From: Oehlia diaphana
Taxonomy: Eukaryota > Glomeromycota > Glomeromycetes > Glomerales > Glomeraceae
NCBI GenBank assembly: GCA_003833135.1
Contig: QZLH01000235.1
Span: forward strand, 33,999-97,998
Direction of reading: 5' to 3'
Length of the DNA: 64,000 nucleotides
Both the position numbers and the translations under genes were made by a program. A model generated the notes under the pieces. The model saw only the letters and a program-made list of their open reading frames with translations, had not been told where the DNA came from and searched no databases. Below, one piece after another: positions 10,429 to 21,339 of this stretch (the stretch's first letter is position 1; the number at the start of each line of letters is the position of its first letter).

Positions 10429-13241
10429 TTAATGATGATGAGCCAAGTTTTGATGTCTGTTTAAACTTGCAGGCTTTCTAAATAATTTTCCGCATTTACA
10501 TTTGTGTCTTTCGTTCATGCGGTATGCTAACCGACTTCTTTTTTGTGAACTCTCTCCTGTTGTTTCATTTAGTGAAGTCGTATATGCATTTTGTTTAGTT
10601 GTAGATGATAAATCACTACTATATTGTTCTTCATATTCAAATTTCCTTTTTGAAGATTGTCGTGAAGTTGTAGAATATATATCAAAGAATGGTACATGGT
10701 TCCAAAATTGGTGATTGATTTCAGTATTGTACAATATTTTATTGGCAATATTATTATTGCCTTCAAAACCTGAATACGCATTACCGCTATTATAATTAGG
10801 TAAATTATATTCATTCATTTGTTCGTCTACAAAATCTGCGCAATTATCACCATTAACAAAAGATAAATTACTATCGTCAATATTTAATTCCTCACTTCTA
10901 ATTAGTTTGTCTGATTTAATATTAACAGTCGTGCCATCTCTCAAATTTTCGTTAAAAGTCTTATAGTATTCACCATTACCATTAGGAGATTCATAACTAT
11001 CATCACTTAAATATTCCTCATTGCATGGTTTTACAGTTTGATTATCATTGTGAAAAGGTCCGTATGGTTCCATTTTAAGTCCAATGATTTCGTCATAACG
11101 TAAAAACTCTTCTAAACTGTCTTCAAATTCTTTTTGCTTAGCTAAATCAATTTTAGCTCGATAATTACCGCTTAAATATACTTCGTTGTGAAGAGATTCG
11201 TATGGCTCCACCTTAATCTTAACAGCTTGGTTCTTATCACTTAAGTTTCTTTCCGCTCCGTAAAAAGGTTCATATGGTTTCATCTTAATGTGAACAGGAT
11301 TATTATTATCACTTAAGTTTCTTTCCTCACCATAAAAAGGTTCATATAGTTCCATCTTAACGGGAACAGTTTGATTATCGTTTAAGTTTCTTTCCTCACC
11401 GTAAAAAGGTTCATATGGTTCCATCTTAACGGGAACAGTTTGATTATCGTTTAAGTTTCTTTCCTCACCGTAAAAAGGTTCATATGGTTCCATCCTAACG
11501 GGAACAGTTTGATTATCGTTTAAGTTTCTTTTCTCGCCGTAAAAAGGTTCATATTGTTCCATAACATGAACAATTTGATTATTATCGGTTAAGTTTCTTT
11601 CTTCACTGTAAAAATGTTCATATGGTACCATCTTAACGTGAACAGGTTGATTATTATCGTTTAAGTTTCTTTCCTCACCGTAAAAAGGTTCATATGGTTC
11701 CATCTTAACTTGAACAGGTTGATTATTATCGTTTAAGTTTCTTTCCTCACTGTAAAAATGTTCATATGGTTTCATAACGTGAACAGTTTGATTATTATCG
11801 TTTAAGTTTCTTTTCTCGCCGTAAAAATGTTCATATGGTTCCATCTTAACGTGAACGGTTTGATTATTATCGTTTAAGTTTCTTTCCTCGCCGTAAAAAG
11901 GTTCATTTGGTTCCATCTTAACGTGAACGGTTTGATTATTATCGTTTAAGTTTCTTTCCTCGTCATAAAAAGGTTCATATGGTTCCATCTTAACGTGAAC
12001 AGTTTGATTATTGGCGCTTAAATTCCTTTCCTCATCGTAAAAGGATCTTCCACATGGTTCCATTTTAGCTTTAATAGTTTCGTCATAACGTAAAAATTCT
12101 TCCAAGCTATCGAAAGATGGACAATTCTCAGTTTGCTCTGTTTTAATATTACTTTCACTAGAAGGTTCATATGAACTCATTTTAGCTCTAACAGCTTCAT
12201 CACGTAAAAACTCTTCCAGACTTTTTAAATCTTCAAATGACTCAATTTTAATTTCAACGGGTTGATCATTGTTATCATGTACATCTCTTTTCTTGCAGTT
12301 AGAATATTCACATGGCCTGATTTTAACTTTATGAATTGTGTTGTCACGTAAATCATCTTGAATTCCGACGGGTCGATCATTTTCATGTACATTTTTCTTG
12401 AAGTTAGAATATTCACATGATCCAATTTTATCTTTAACTTCTTTAATTTCAACAGGTTTATAATTTTCATGTAGATCTCCTTTCTCGCAGTTAGAATCTT
12501 TACATGATTCAATTTTAATTTTATTAATAGTGTTGTCAGGTAAGTCATCTTCCAAATCGTTAAGAAGTTCACGTGGGTCCATCTTAACACAAACAGTTTC
12601 ATCGCCACTTGTCTTGCTACCGTACTCATATCTCTCCATCTTAATGCTGACAGTTTCATCACTCGACTCGTTATTAGGATTCTGAGCTTGAATTGTTCCA
12701 GTGTAGTGATTAACAAAATTTGAAACTTGTTGCTCGGAGTCAAAAGGTGAAGAATTTTCCATATTGATTATAACTTGTTCGTCGTAGATGTCGATAATTC
12801 TGTTATCCATCTCAAAATCATAGTTGGGAGCATATAAATCATCTTCAACACTTCTTTCCGAGAGATTATCAAAGCTTTCTATATCGTTAATACTTGTGTC
12901 ACTAATATCTCTCTCGCTATCTTCCAAATCGTCGTCACTATATTCTTTATCGGCCTTCAAAGAATAAAAGTATAAAAGTATATGATAAATAAACTAAAGG
13001 AGAAACGTAAAGATCGATTATAATTTCTACTTACATAATAATTCGTAGAATCACAATCACTTTCAGAAGCAATATAATCGTAGTTATAGTTATCGTAATC
13101 ACTTTCAGAAGCAAAATAATTATAGTTATAGTTATCGTAATCACTTTCAGAAGCAATATAATCATAGTTATAGATATCGAAGGGTATCGTTCCAAAAGGT
13201 GCCATAGAAAACATATTATGTTCAAATAATTTAGCAGTCAT
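10429..13241 (-). CDS. Acidic repeat protein with C-terminal C2H2-like zinc finger, two exons
   Basis: Exon 1 is 13241-13035 and exon 2 is 12954-10429, joined in phase 0 by a GTAAGT...AAG intron, giving about 910 aa. Residues 1-69 are Tyr/Asp/Asn-rich with three near-copies of an IASESDYDNYNYNY-type motif. After an acidic Ser/Asp/Glu stretch, older degenerate repeats (residues about 170-330) lead into twelve or so tandem units of 23-24 residues (about 367-657, consensus MEPYEPFYGEERNLNDNNQT then VHVK). The C-terminus has one finger, C888-x1-C890-x12-H903-x4-H908, with only one residue between the cysteines instead of the usual two to four, preceded by a basic KRSR patch. Within the repeats a V/I-K-x-E motif recurs, matching the SUMO-acceptor consensus. 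I do not recognise the family. A nuclear, DNA-associated role is inferred only from the finger and basic patch. It lies in tandem with a seven-finger gene on the same strand. Confidence 0.8.
11190..12065 (-). repeat. Coding minisatellite of 69/72-bp units inside the 910-aa gene
   Basis: About twelve to thirteen in-frame units encode the 23/24-residue repeat. Units of 72 bp (NDNNQ) and 69 bp (NDNQ, one Asn lost) are arranged in blocks: the shorter units are adjacent at about 11340-11570. Two neighbouring short units are nearly identical at DNA level, which indicates recent expansion by unequal exchange or slippage. Synonymous drift is higher at the ends of the array. Confidence 0.85.
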
Positions 13242-13738
13242 TTTATTACCTTTTTATTTTATAAAAAAAAAAGAAAAGAAAAGAAACGCAATACAATAAG
13301 CTTCACTTATTTGAGAGACGCCTAAAAATTTTATATAATAAAATAAACGTTACCCGATATTTCGTAAATAAACTTTTTCTTTGAACAGGAATAATATATA
13401 TATATATATATATATATTTTTGAAGAGAAAAAATATTTTTTTTGAAGAATATATTTTTTGTCAAAGTATTTAAGTATTTTTTTGATAAAAAAAAAGATGA
13501 CTTATATATATACTTATGTGCTGTACACGATAGAAAATTTATTATAGCGTGATAGCGTGAGGATATACCAATTATGGTTAACAAAATTTATAATGTTATA
13601 TATTACATCAACTAATTAGATTATGAATTATGAACAATAAAACGCGAAAATAGACTTTTATTATGAATGATGTAAAATGATACAAAATTTAAACTCCCTT
13701 ATAACAGAATAATTACAACTCAACAAATTATTACTTAA
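13242..13738. other. Intergenic spacer between two minus-strand zinc-finger genes
   Basis: This spacer carries the 5' flank of the 910-aa gene, an AAAAGAAAAG run near 13262-13285, an (AT)n tract near 13390-13420 and T/A-rich sequence. The 93-codon frame at 13303-13584 consists of runs of Ile/Tyr/Lys from this simple sequence and is not supported as a gene. Confidence 0.5.
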
Positions 13739-14978
13739 TTAGTGTAAATTAATCTGATGTACTTTCATATATTTTGCCCTTTTAAATCTCCTTCCGCAGT
13801 TACCAATATCACAAACGAAAGGTCTTTCAATATTATGAGTTTGTCTATGATCTGCTAAGTTAGATGACCTATTAAATGATTTATTACATCCGGGATTATC
13901 GCATTTGTAGGGAAATAAACCATTATGAGTTTTTTTATGCCTTGAAATATCTTCAGGATATGTATATTGCCTTGTACAACCTGGAAAATCACACTTGAAT
14001 TTTTCTTTAGAATGAGAATACATGTGTCTTGCCAAACTATTAGCAAATTCATATCTTTTTTCGCACCTTGGAACAATACACTTATGAATCAATTTTACTT
14101 CAGGCTTTTTTTTATAAACTTTAATAATACCTCCAGCATGTCTCTTTTTGTGTCTAAGATAATGAGATGAGTAATAATAACTACTGTTACACCCCGGAAA
14201 GTTACACTTGTAAGGTTTTCCTTGATGAGTTTTAACGTGATCTTTCATAGAATCCAATCGGCTATACCTTTTCCCGCAATTCTTAACTGTACACGCGTAA
14301 GGTTTTTCTCCAGTATGTGATCTTGTGTGAATTATTAAACTTTGTGATTTGACGTATCTCTTTCCACAACCTGGTTCGTCGCAAACAAATGGTCTTACAA
14401 TACCATCTTCATATTGAGGAACAATTTTTTTTTGCATTCGTTTAAGAGATTTTTTTTCAAGGGAACGACTTTGAGATTGTTTCAAAAGGTTGTTTCGACG
14501 TTTCATGAGAGTTTCTCTACGTTGTTGGAGGGAACCTTTACAGGATAATTTTATTTCATAGTATACATACTTTTTAATGAAAGTCTGTTGCATCATTGGT
14601 CTTGATATATAAATCGGTTTTTCTTTCTTGATATCAACAATATCTTTACTTTCATTAGAACTAGCATTATCGACGGTTTCTTCTTTCTTGACATCGACAA
14701 TATCTTTACCAACATTATCAACGTCTTTATCGATGTTAGTATTATCATCATCATATATTCTCTTTATAGTAATATCTTTACTTTCCTTCTTTTCAATTTA
14801 TTATTATGAGATAAATAATATAATAAATTATTATTATTATTATTATTTATTATTATTATCTTGGCAATATAGGAATATAAGTTTAACCTCTTACCTTATC
14901 AAAGATACAGTGTATACTAGAATTCGATGGTAAACGAGGTTTATAAAGATTAGAACTTTTTTCAAAAGTACGGCCCAT
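13739..14978 (-). CDS. Seven-finger C2H2 zinc-finger protein (TFIIIA-like array), two exons
   Basis: Exon 1, 14978-14895, encodes 28 residues starting MGRTFEKSSN. A GTAAGA donor and an acceptor near 14789 join it in phase 0 to exon 2 (14788-13739), giving about 377 aa. The fingers span about residues 161-377: seven C2H2 units, most of the form C-x4-C-x12-H-x3-H (CDEPGCGKRY, CNFPGCNSSY, CDFPGCTRQY, CDNPGCNKSF), with TGEKPY- or KPY-type linkers. The C-x4-C spacing and repeated PGC motif are typical of TFIIIA and related fungal nucleic-acid binding proteins. TFIIIA itself usually has nine fingers, so orthology is uncertain. The N-terminal region is acidic/Lys-rich with two near-repeats of SKDIVDVKKE and then a basic RRETLMKRRN segment. 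The minimal alternative start at 14596 would lose exon 1 and the acidic region. Confidence 0.85.
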
Positions 14979-16734
14979 TTTTTTTTTTTCTGCCTTCGTA
15001 AATAGAAAGAAAAAAGAAAATGGAACGAAATCAAGCAATTTTTAAGTTCTCTCTAATTTTTTAAATGTGAATATTTTCCTTAAATAGAACTCAAGATAAA
15101 ATTTGATTTACAAATTCTAATTTTTAAAACGTGCAGTTTTTTTTTTTTTTTTGTACAAACAATTAAGACTCTTTAAGGAGTAACTTGGGAAAATTTTCTT
15201 TTATTTATATAATTTATTTCATTATTTTTTAAAATCTTTTTAGTTTATGGCTATTTTTAAAGCGATTGATGATCAATTAATTTAATAGTTTCCAAGAATT
15301 TATTTACATTGTACGATACTGTATAGGATCAGTGGTGTAAATCTTTTTTTTTTAATCTTTTATTATTGACCAAGATAAAGCTATATACCGTAAATAAAAA
15401 TGAAAACAGAAAGGATGTGACGGAGGTGAAGAAATTTATATGTATCAGTCATAATATTTTCTTAAACAATTTTTGAAAAAGTAGTTCGGACGAAATTGTG
15501 CATCACGTGAATTACAGAATTTCGGGTTGTCATTATAAATTTAGTTTAAAACCATAATCATAATTCGAGAAATTGTCCTTTCCTTTCACTACCATTTTCA
15601 TTATTGTCATTTCAAAATGGTACATAATCTATTGATGGAGGGAATATAATTTTTGAATATAACATATCGTAAATTTCAACCACTTTGAAATCTGCAATAA
15701 ATTTATTAATTTTGTTTTAATTATTTTATTAATTTATGATGGCGGATATGCTGAATTTTGAAGTAGTCTATGTTTCTGTCATAAAAATGGATAGAAATAG
15801 CTCTTTGGTATAGAAAAGCTGATATGAAATTTTTACACATGAATTATAATAATTATTATTTTCATAGGAAGCCTTAAATGTAATTGATTGCGTAACCAAT
15901 AGTATGGTGACACAAAGATTCCGTATTTTATTATAGTGATTAAAAAAAAAGATTATTGAAACATTTGAAACATTTGAAACCAAACTAAGAAATTTGAAAT
16001 TCAATCGAATAATGACAAATATTTTATTCCAAAGCGTCATAAATTAATAAATAACCAAACGTTCGTTTTTTTAACAGTTAATATATCCTATACACGAATC
16101 ACTAATTAGCAACATAAAATATTTATAACGAGGTGAGAGAACATGATTCTGGGCCTTGCATAAAATGGCCTCTATTTGATGGCATCATATGTTTATTTCT
16201 CTTGCTTCTCTAGAATTTTTCGTAAAAATAAACTCGTATCAACTCTGGTGATTTTCATCTACTTTTTTGTACCAATAAAGAAACTCATTCTTGTGTTCAC
16301 AAAAGCCACAACTAATCAATCAATCAGATCTCTTCATATACAGTATATACCCCCTATTTTTTTTTATTGTAACCTGCGTAAAATTGAAAAATTATAAAAA
16401 AAAAAAAATGATAAATCGTTAAATTTTTCTCTATCTGGAACAAACAACTGTACAAACCACACTTTTATTGAGTAATCGTCTATTATGTTTAGAGTGATTC
16501 GTTCTCTTAATCTTTTAAAGAAAACTACTTCAGCGAAGCAGATAATTCAAATGATAAGATAGTTGATTATTTTAAGGAGTTATTAACAATAATGGTATAA
16601 TGTGTTTAAATTTGCTGTTTCCGCACTCATCTCACGATAATACTAAATACTTACTAAATCTTACTTAATTTTGCGCTTCCCTTTCCTGCTTCTTATCGTC
16701 AAACCAGCCTAAGAACACATTCACGTTATTGTAG
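14979..16734. other. Intergenic stretch, no gene seen
   Basis: The first bases are the upstream flank of the seven-finger gene. Homopolymer T runs occur near 14980 and 15137. The frames at 15768-16040 and 16176-16397 have no domain, splice context or coding-like composition. Confidence 0.5.
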
Positions 16735-16749
16735 ACTAACCCACTGTTG

Positions 16750-17790
16750 TGCAGATCTCAAGAAATTTTTTTGGGTGCCCGTCATTCGTAGTTTTGTTCC
16801 GTGGAATGCATCGTGACGTAGATTGGAAAATATCTGAATAATCTTAATGTTTGGTATATTGTGGATGACAAAAGACCAAGTAAAGTTGATATCAAGACAA
16901 TCCCCCATTAGAAGATTATTATATAGCCTTTGGTAAACTTAATCTATGTCTACGATACATGCCAGCGTGGTCTTGGAGAGAGATTTATACATGCAGGAAA
17001 GAGATTTTCAAAGAGACCCACGGCTCCGTCTTCAGTCTTTTAGTAGTGAGAAAGTTGGAAGTTGTACCAAAAATGAGGAGGGATTTTTCAGTATATCTAA
17101 AGACAGCTCTCAATGAAGAAATTCAAGATCAACTCCAAGAAGTCATTGATACATGCAGTAAAAAAGTAATATTCAAATTCATTGATAGAAGTGAAATTGT
17201 TCACATCTGGATAAATCTTCCATATGAGGACATTGTAAATAAAATATGATGTTGAGAATGTTGCAGATGTCAAAGTTGAAGTGAAACTGATGTTGATGTT
17301 GGCCTAACCGTGAGACCCCGATTTATACCTCCTCGTCCATTGCCGAATCCACCTCGATTAAGAAGAGATCTTACATATATTGCTAACGATATATACGAAC
17401 ATCCTAATATTCCAGCGGGGCATCCCCATTTTTGGGAGGAATGGTGGTATGTAAAGCTGATGTTGATGAAGTAGACAAAGAGGTTGTGAGAGAACCATAT
17501 ACAAAGAAAATTATATTGTTCGCGTCCGATTATGTTGGTTAATATTAATATTGAAGAGATTACTTACAGATTTGGAAGAAAGCTTGAAAAATGGTAATCA
17601 AATTTTGATTGCCTTTCACCCGCGAAGAAATTGAAAATGGAGATCTTGCAATAAGAGATGGGGACCAGAAATTGCAACTGCAAACATGCATATGCATTTG
17701 CACATGCTTTCCTTTTGAAAGGCTTATGGATAAGTTGGTTATGCTTGAGAATTTAAAACCAAAGTCTAGGAAGGGACGAGGTTAGTGTTT
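16750..17790 (+). pseudogene. Crinkler (CRN)-type P-loop protein, broken copy
   Basis: Fragments in shifting frames match, in order, the middle and C-terminal parts of the CRN-like relic at 31.3-33.0 kb: a LNVWYIVDDKRP segment (about 16835), RYMPAWSWREIYTCRKEIF (about 16950), the VIDTCSKKVIFKFIDRSEIV-type helix (about 17140), IVHIWINLP, and YTKKIILFASDYV (about 17500). Frameshifts and stops separate them, and the Walker A part is absent. The longest open piece is 16959-17249. CRN-type proteins are secreted or intracellular effectors in oomycetes and are abundant in glomeromycete genomes. Here nothing could be translated as a whole. Confidence 0.75.
17298..17455 (+). repeat. Insert of about 158 bp within the CRN pseudogene
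   Basis: The CRN-like reading resumes after this segment, and the segment is bounded by CTGATGTTGATG at about 17288-17299 and again at about 17458-17469. The insert itself has an open frame with a Pro/Arg-rich peptide (PRFIPPRPLPNPPRLRRDL, then HPHFWEEWWY), unlike CRN sequence, with less A/T than its surroundings. It may be a captured gene fragment or a mobile insertion with target duplication; a local tandem duplication is the alternative. Confidence 0.4.
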
Positions 17791-17799
17791 TTACACGTC

Positions 17800-18094
17800 C
17801 TCAAGTGAATAGGAATATGCTACTGTTTCTGCGGTTATGGGGAAGAGCGTCCAGTCACATTAGTGCCGTGGCGGGTTGGCTGTTTTAAGCAAATGGGTCA
17901 TTAGACATTACAAAATGGAGAAAGGTTCGATGTTTGTTCTTTATATTAATTTAGATCCTATTTTAATTATAACCAATAACTGATTAATGAAAGAAATAAA
18001 GATAAATGGATAAATCAAAATTGTTACTTTATCATTAATAATTTTGATATATATTAATACAATATTTGAATATTTCAATGTTATTCAGTAATGC
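17800..18094. other. Short gene-free interval
   Basis: Sequence after the CRN relic; 17800-17920 is more GC-balanced and may still be CRN tail, but I could not assign a frame. Nothing else is seen. Confidence 0.4.
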
Positions 18095-18745
18095 TCCGTA
18101 CGAGCCGAGCTTGTGCCGCAGCTCTCAATATCTCAAGCCAGCTCATTTCGAGCCGGGCTTTGTACAGCTCGATCAATCTGGCTCACAGCTAGCTCGTGAG
18201 CCGTATATAATTAATTTGTTTTAGGATTTTTTTTTGCGAATTTTGTATAGATTATCTGGATAATTTAATGACCAGCCGCATATTTTTTTTTTATTGATCT
18301 ATAAATTAACCGGCCGATCGAGATTATCTTTTTTATTAAAAAAAAAAAATAATTTTTTTTAATTTTTAAAAGGGTTTTTTCGCTAACAATTTTGGAAATA
18401 GAAAGTTATGCAAAACTGTTGCAGCCTTAAGGGTGAACTATTCATCAAGTGTCTCAAGGGATTCTGTAGTTATGTAATTATTGAAGAATTGATTAATATA
18501 AATAATTTTAAATATTTTACATTAAATAAATTAAATTGGATTGATTCAATAAAATAATATTGATAATAATTCTTTTAAATTGCTAAAATTAACGCACCTT
18601 AAAATATTGCAGGTTAAAATTTTTTTGAGCCAGCTTGGCTCAGCTCGGGCCAAGCTTTATTTGACTCGGTCTTGAAACAAACCAAATTCAAATTAGTTTA
18701 AACGAGCCAAGTCACCTAAAAACTTGCGGCGGAACCGTGATATCA
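18095..18745. repeat. Element with GAGCC/AGCTCG-rich ends
   Basis: 18100-18205 is crowded with GAGCC, AGCTC and their complements (CGAGCCGAGCTTG, AGCTCATTTCGAGCCGGGC, GCTCACAGCTAGCTCGTGAG). A second cluster follows at 18630-18715 (GAGCCAGCTTGGCTCAGCTC, AAACGAGCCAAG). The A/T-rich interior has no gene. Clustered subterminal motifs in both orientations are typical of hAT and other DNA transposons, but I cannot define terminal repeats or a target duplication. Confidence 0.5.
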
Positions 18746-20298
18746 ATGATATCTACGGCTTCATGTGGAGTAACGCGAAATAACTGGTCTATATCACGAA
18801 GGACTTTACAATTTTTAACTACTGAATACTGATAGACTACAGAATTTAGACTACTTGAAACTGAAAAAAGCATGAACTCTGAAATATCGTAATTTCAACC
18901 CAAAAATGTTTTACATTCGTTATATTAAATTGACTACAGTGTACTATAAAGCATCATACTGTTCAAAACCCTGGTTACCTTGGGTGATGAACATTATGGA
19001 GCTTCATACTATTCTTGGGATTTACGTGACAATCATAATCTTGACAGTCAATGATCCTCGCATCGGCACACCTATAAAAAATTTTCTGGGAAACTCTGGT
19101 TCTGTTATTACAAAGAAGATCAGAGATTGTAAATCTCACTAAGAAATAAAATAAGTGAATAAAATATAAACTTGATATATCTCGAACTAAAGAGTTTAAC
19201 GAAAGTTTACTATATCAAACGACATTTTTCATTATATATATCCCTATATTTCAAGTTCAAAAATTAATTAATATTCAATTTAAAGTAAGTTGAAAAGTGG
19301 GAACTTTTCTTTGTCATAAATGAGTTTCGCGATACAGTACAATATCAAGTGATCCTTATGCGTGAAATACCACCTGTTCCACACTTCCACTTGTAACGCT
19401 TGAATAAGAAATATATTGAATAACCATTAATAAATTTTAAAATGCAAATTTTAAAATTTAAAATTGATTAAATCGGATCTTTTCTAGCGATGCAAGTGTC
19501 CTACAAAATTTACAAAGTTTTTAGTCACTATCACCTCATGCCATATGAGCTTCAACTGTTAAATGACAATTTCTAATGTTAATATTACAAATAACTTCGA
19601 AATTGATAATTATAAAATATTTCAAGTCAAAAAAAAAAAAGAGTATTATTTCATTTTTGTTAAATTTAAAAGAATGTTTTTCGCATCTTTTTAATTTCTT
19701 AAAAATTGAGATAAAAACAAGAGGATAACACTTTCGAGGAACTAAAAAAATTATTTTTATTTATTTATTTATTTAATTCATGAATTTTTTTAGATAGGAC
19801 AGAATTAAATACTAACATTCCTTTCTATTTTGGAACGGAGGAGAGATTATTTATACAAATAATCTGGTAGTTTAAAAGTTCTTGATAAGTTACCGGTTCA
19901 TCAGCAGTCTGGAACGTCAATGTTTTTCATATAATCGAAGTTGCAATAAAATCACTTTACATAGTAGTATAGTACATATCCGTGTCAAAGCTACGCGACA
20001 TTAACGTGTAAAAGGAAAATTTTATTACACGACGCGACAACAATTAACGATATATTGATCAAAAATATACTTAAGCATAAATAATGACTTCATAAGTATT
20101 ACAATTTATCTTTTTATGTATTTATTACTATTTCTATTAGAAAAGCTTGTACAACAAAAAAATACATAGTAAAACCTTACTTTCCTTTTTTTTTTTTTTA
20201 TTACTTTACAAATTTACAACACAAATTTTAAAACGACACAATAACATAAAATCCATCAAAAAAAGTGACCATGCAATACTCGATAAGAAATTTTTTCC
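18746..20298. other. Intergenic stretch, no gene seen
   Basis: The 78-codon frame at 18906-19142 has no recognisable domain and is not supported. The sequence includes a poly(A) run near 19630 and short TTTATTTA repeats near 19755. Nothing else is seen. Confidence 0.45.
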
Positions 20299-20559
20299 TC
20301 AACAATTATCACAATATCTCCAAAGTATAGGTTTCTTTGGTAAGTAAGTTACGAAGCCTGTTGGCCATAGACTATTCAGTACTTCAAGTAATAAAAACAC
20401 TGGAAAAGTATACTGTAAGAAGTCACTGAAGTCACTCCAAAGACTTGCTTCAAACTCCCTCTTCGCTTTCTTGTGTGGCGCAGCAACAGAAACTATAAAA
20501 AGTTATATTGCTAATGCGTGCAATTGGTTCATAAATAATTATTTACAAAGCAATACCAT
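20299..20559 (-). CDS. Small single-membrane-span protein candidate, two exons, 68 aa
   Basis: Exon 2 is 20492-20299. It is preceded by TTTTTATAG, has coding-like composition and ends with a stop after WRYCDNC. A 13-nt exon 1 (20559-20547, MVLL) with a GTAAAT donor and a 54-nt intron gives a continuous frame. The peptide begins MVLLFSVAAPHKKAKREF, then an amphipathic ASLWSDFSDF stretch, then a hydrophobic segment LQYTFPVFLLLEVLNSLW and a polar tail with LPKKP. The size and layout suit a small organellar or ER membrane subunit, but I do not recognise the family. The first exon is the least certain part. Confidence 0.45.
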
Positions 20560-21090
20560 TGTACAGCTTGTATGAATTTTTATTTTTAATAAGAGCTAAT
20601 TTTCTGCTTATTAAAATAATAATACACTAAAGATTATCCAAGTGACGGATGAATGGATCGTAGCACCGCTTCGAAGTGTAATGTTTGTCATATGACATCA
20701 AAGAATATGAAATAGTCAACATCATGTCCTAGATTCTGAATCGGTATAACCAAAGGAAAGGACACATAATTTTAAAGTGGTGAGTATCATTAATAGTTTG
20801 CCGGACGCATGAGTGAAAGTCTTCCGGATGGTGAACTATAATATGATTGACAGAGGTTTATGTGCTCGTAGTACGTACCATTTGTTATACCATATAATAC
20901 CTTTGAAGATATCGTGTTAATGAACAATTCGATGAATACTAATTGGATCATTTCGTGAGAAATTTTGTAAAGAAGTTTTCGGTAATTATAATTAACTTTG
21001 TTTAACAGAAGCGACCGCAAGAAATTTTGGAAGATTGGTAAGTATGCTCATTAATGGTGTTTGTTAGTAGGATTAGGGCCTAATCTGAAC

Positions 21091-21194
21091 AGTGATGAAC
21101 TGCTAGTTCGACTCTTAGTGCAAGCTGGGACTGCTAGTCGCCAGTGACGAACTGCTAGTTCGACGCTTAGTGCAAGCTGGGACTGCTAGTCTAA
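21091..21194. repeat. Two tandem copies of a 52-bp unit
   Basis: The units at 21091-21142 and 21143-21194 differ at few positions (AGTGATGAAC versus AGTGACGAAC; CGACTCTTAG versus CGACGCTTAG). They are flanked by similar sequences, AGGATTAGGGCCTAATCT on the left and AGGATTAGGTCTAATTT on the right. The block is markedly less A/T-rich than its surroundings and sits directly beside a kinase fragment. Confidence 0.8.
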
Positions 21195-21234
21195 CAAGGA
21201 TTAGGTCTAATTTAACGCTTTTTTTGCTATTATT

Positions 21235-21318
21235 GAACATACTCCACAAAGTTATGTAGATTTGATGAACAAATGTTGGCCATCTTCTAAAGAAGTGTTA
21301 GATATTATTGAAATTTTG
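21235..21318 (+). pseudogene. Kinase C-lobe fragment
   Basis: The frame encodes EHTPQSYVDLMNKCW followed by SSKEVLDIIEIL, ending at a GTAAGT-like donor. This matches the C-terminal helix region of the glomeromycete kinase family (compare NLMKRCWNPYSKKRPS at 61.4 kb); the KRPS part is shortened. No catalytic motifs are found upstream, so it is a relic. Confidence 0.65.
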
Positions 21319-21339
21319 TAAGTTAGTATATTTGTGGAA

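Noticed and set aside
12225..12743. 172-codon minus-strand frame
   Set aside because: It is an alternative frame of the 910-aa gene; the main frame has consistent repeats and a zinc finger.
14628..14933. 101-codon plus-strand frame
   Set aside because: Antisense of the acidic N-terminal part and intron of the seven-finger gene; Ser/Thr/Leu composition comes from GAT/GAA-rich codons read backwards.
20790..21020. 76-codon minus-strand frame
   Set aside because: No domain or splice context; the nearby kinase fragment is on the opposite strand and starts later.
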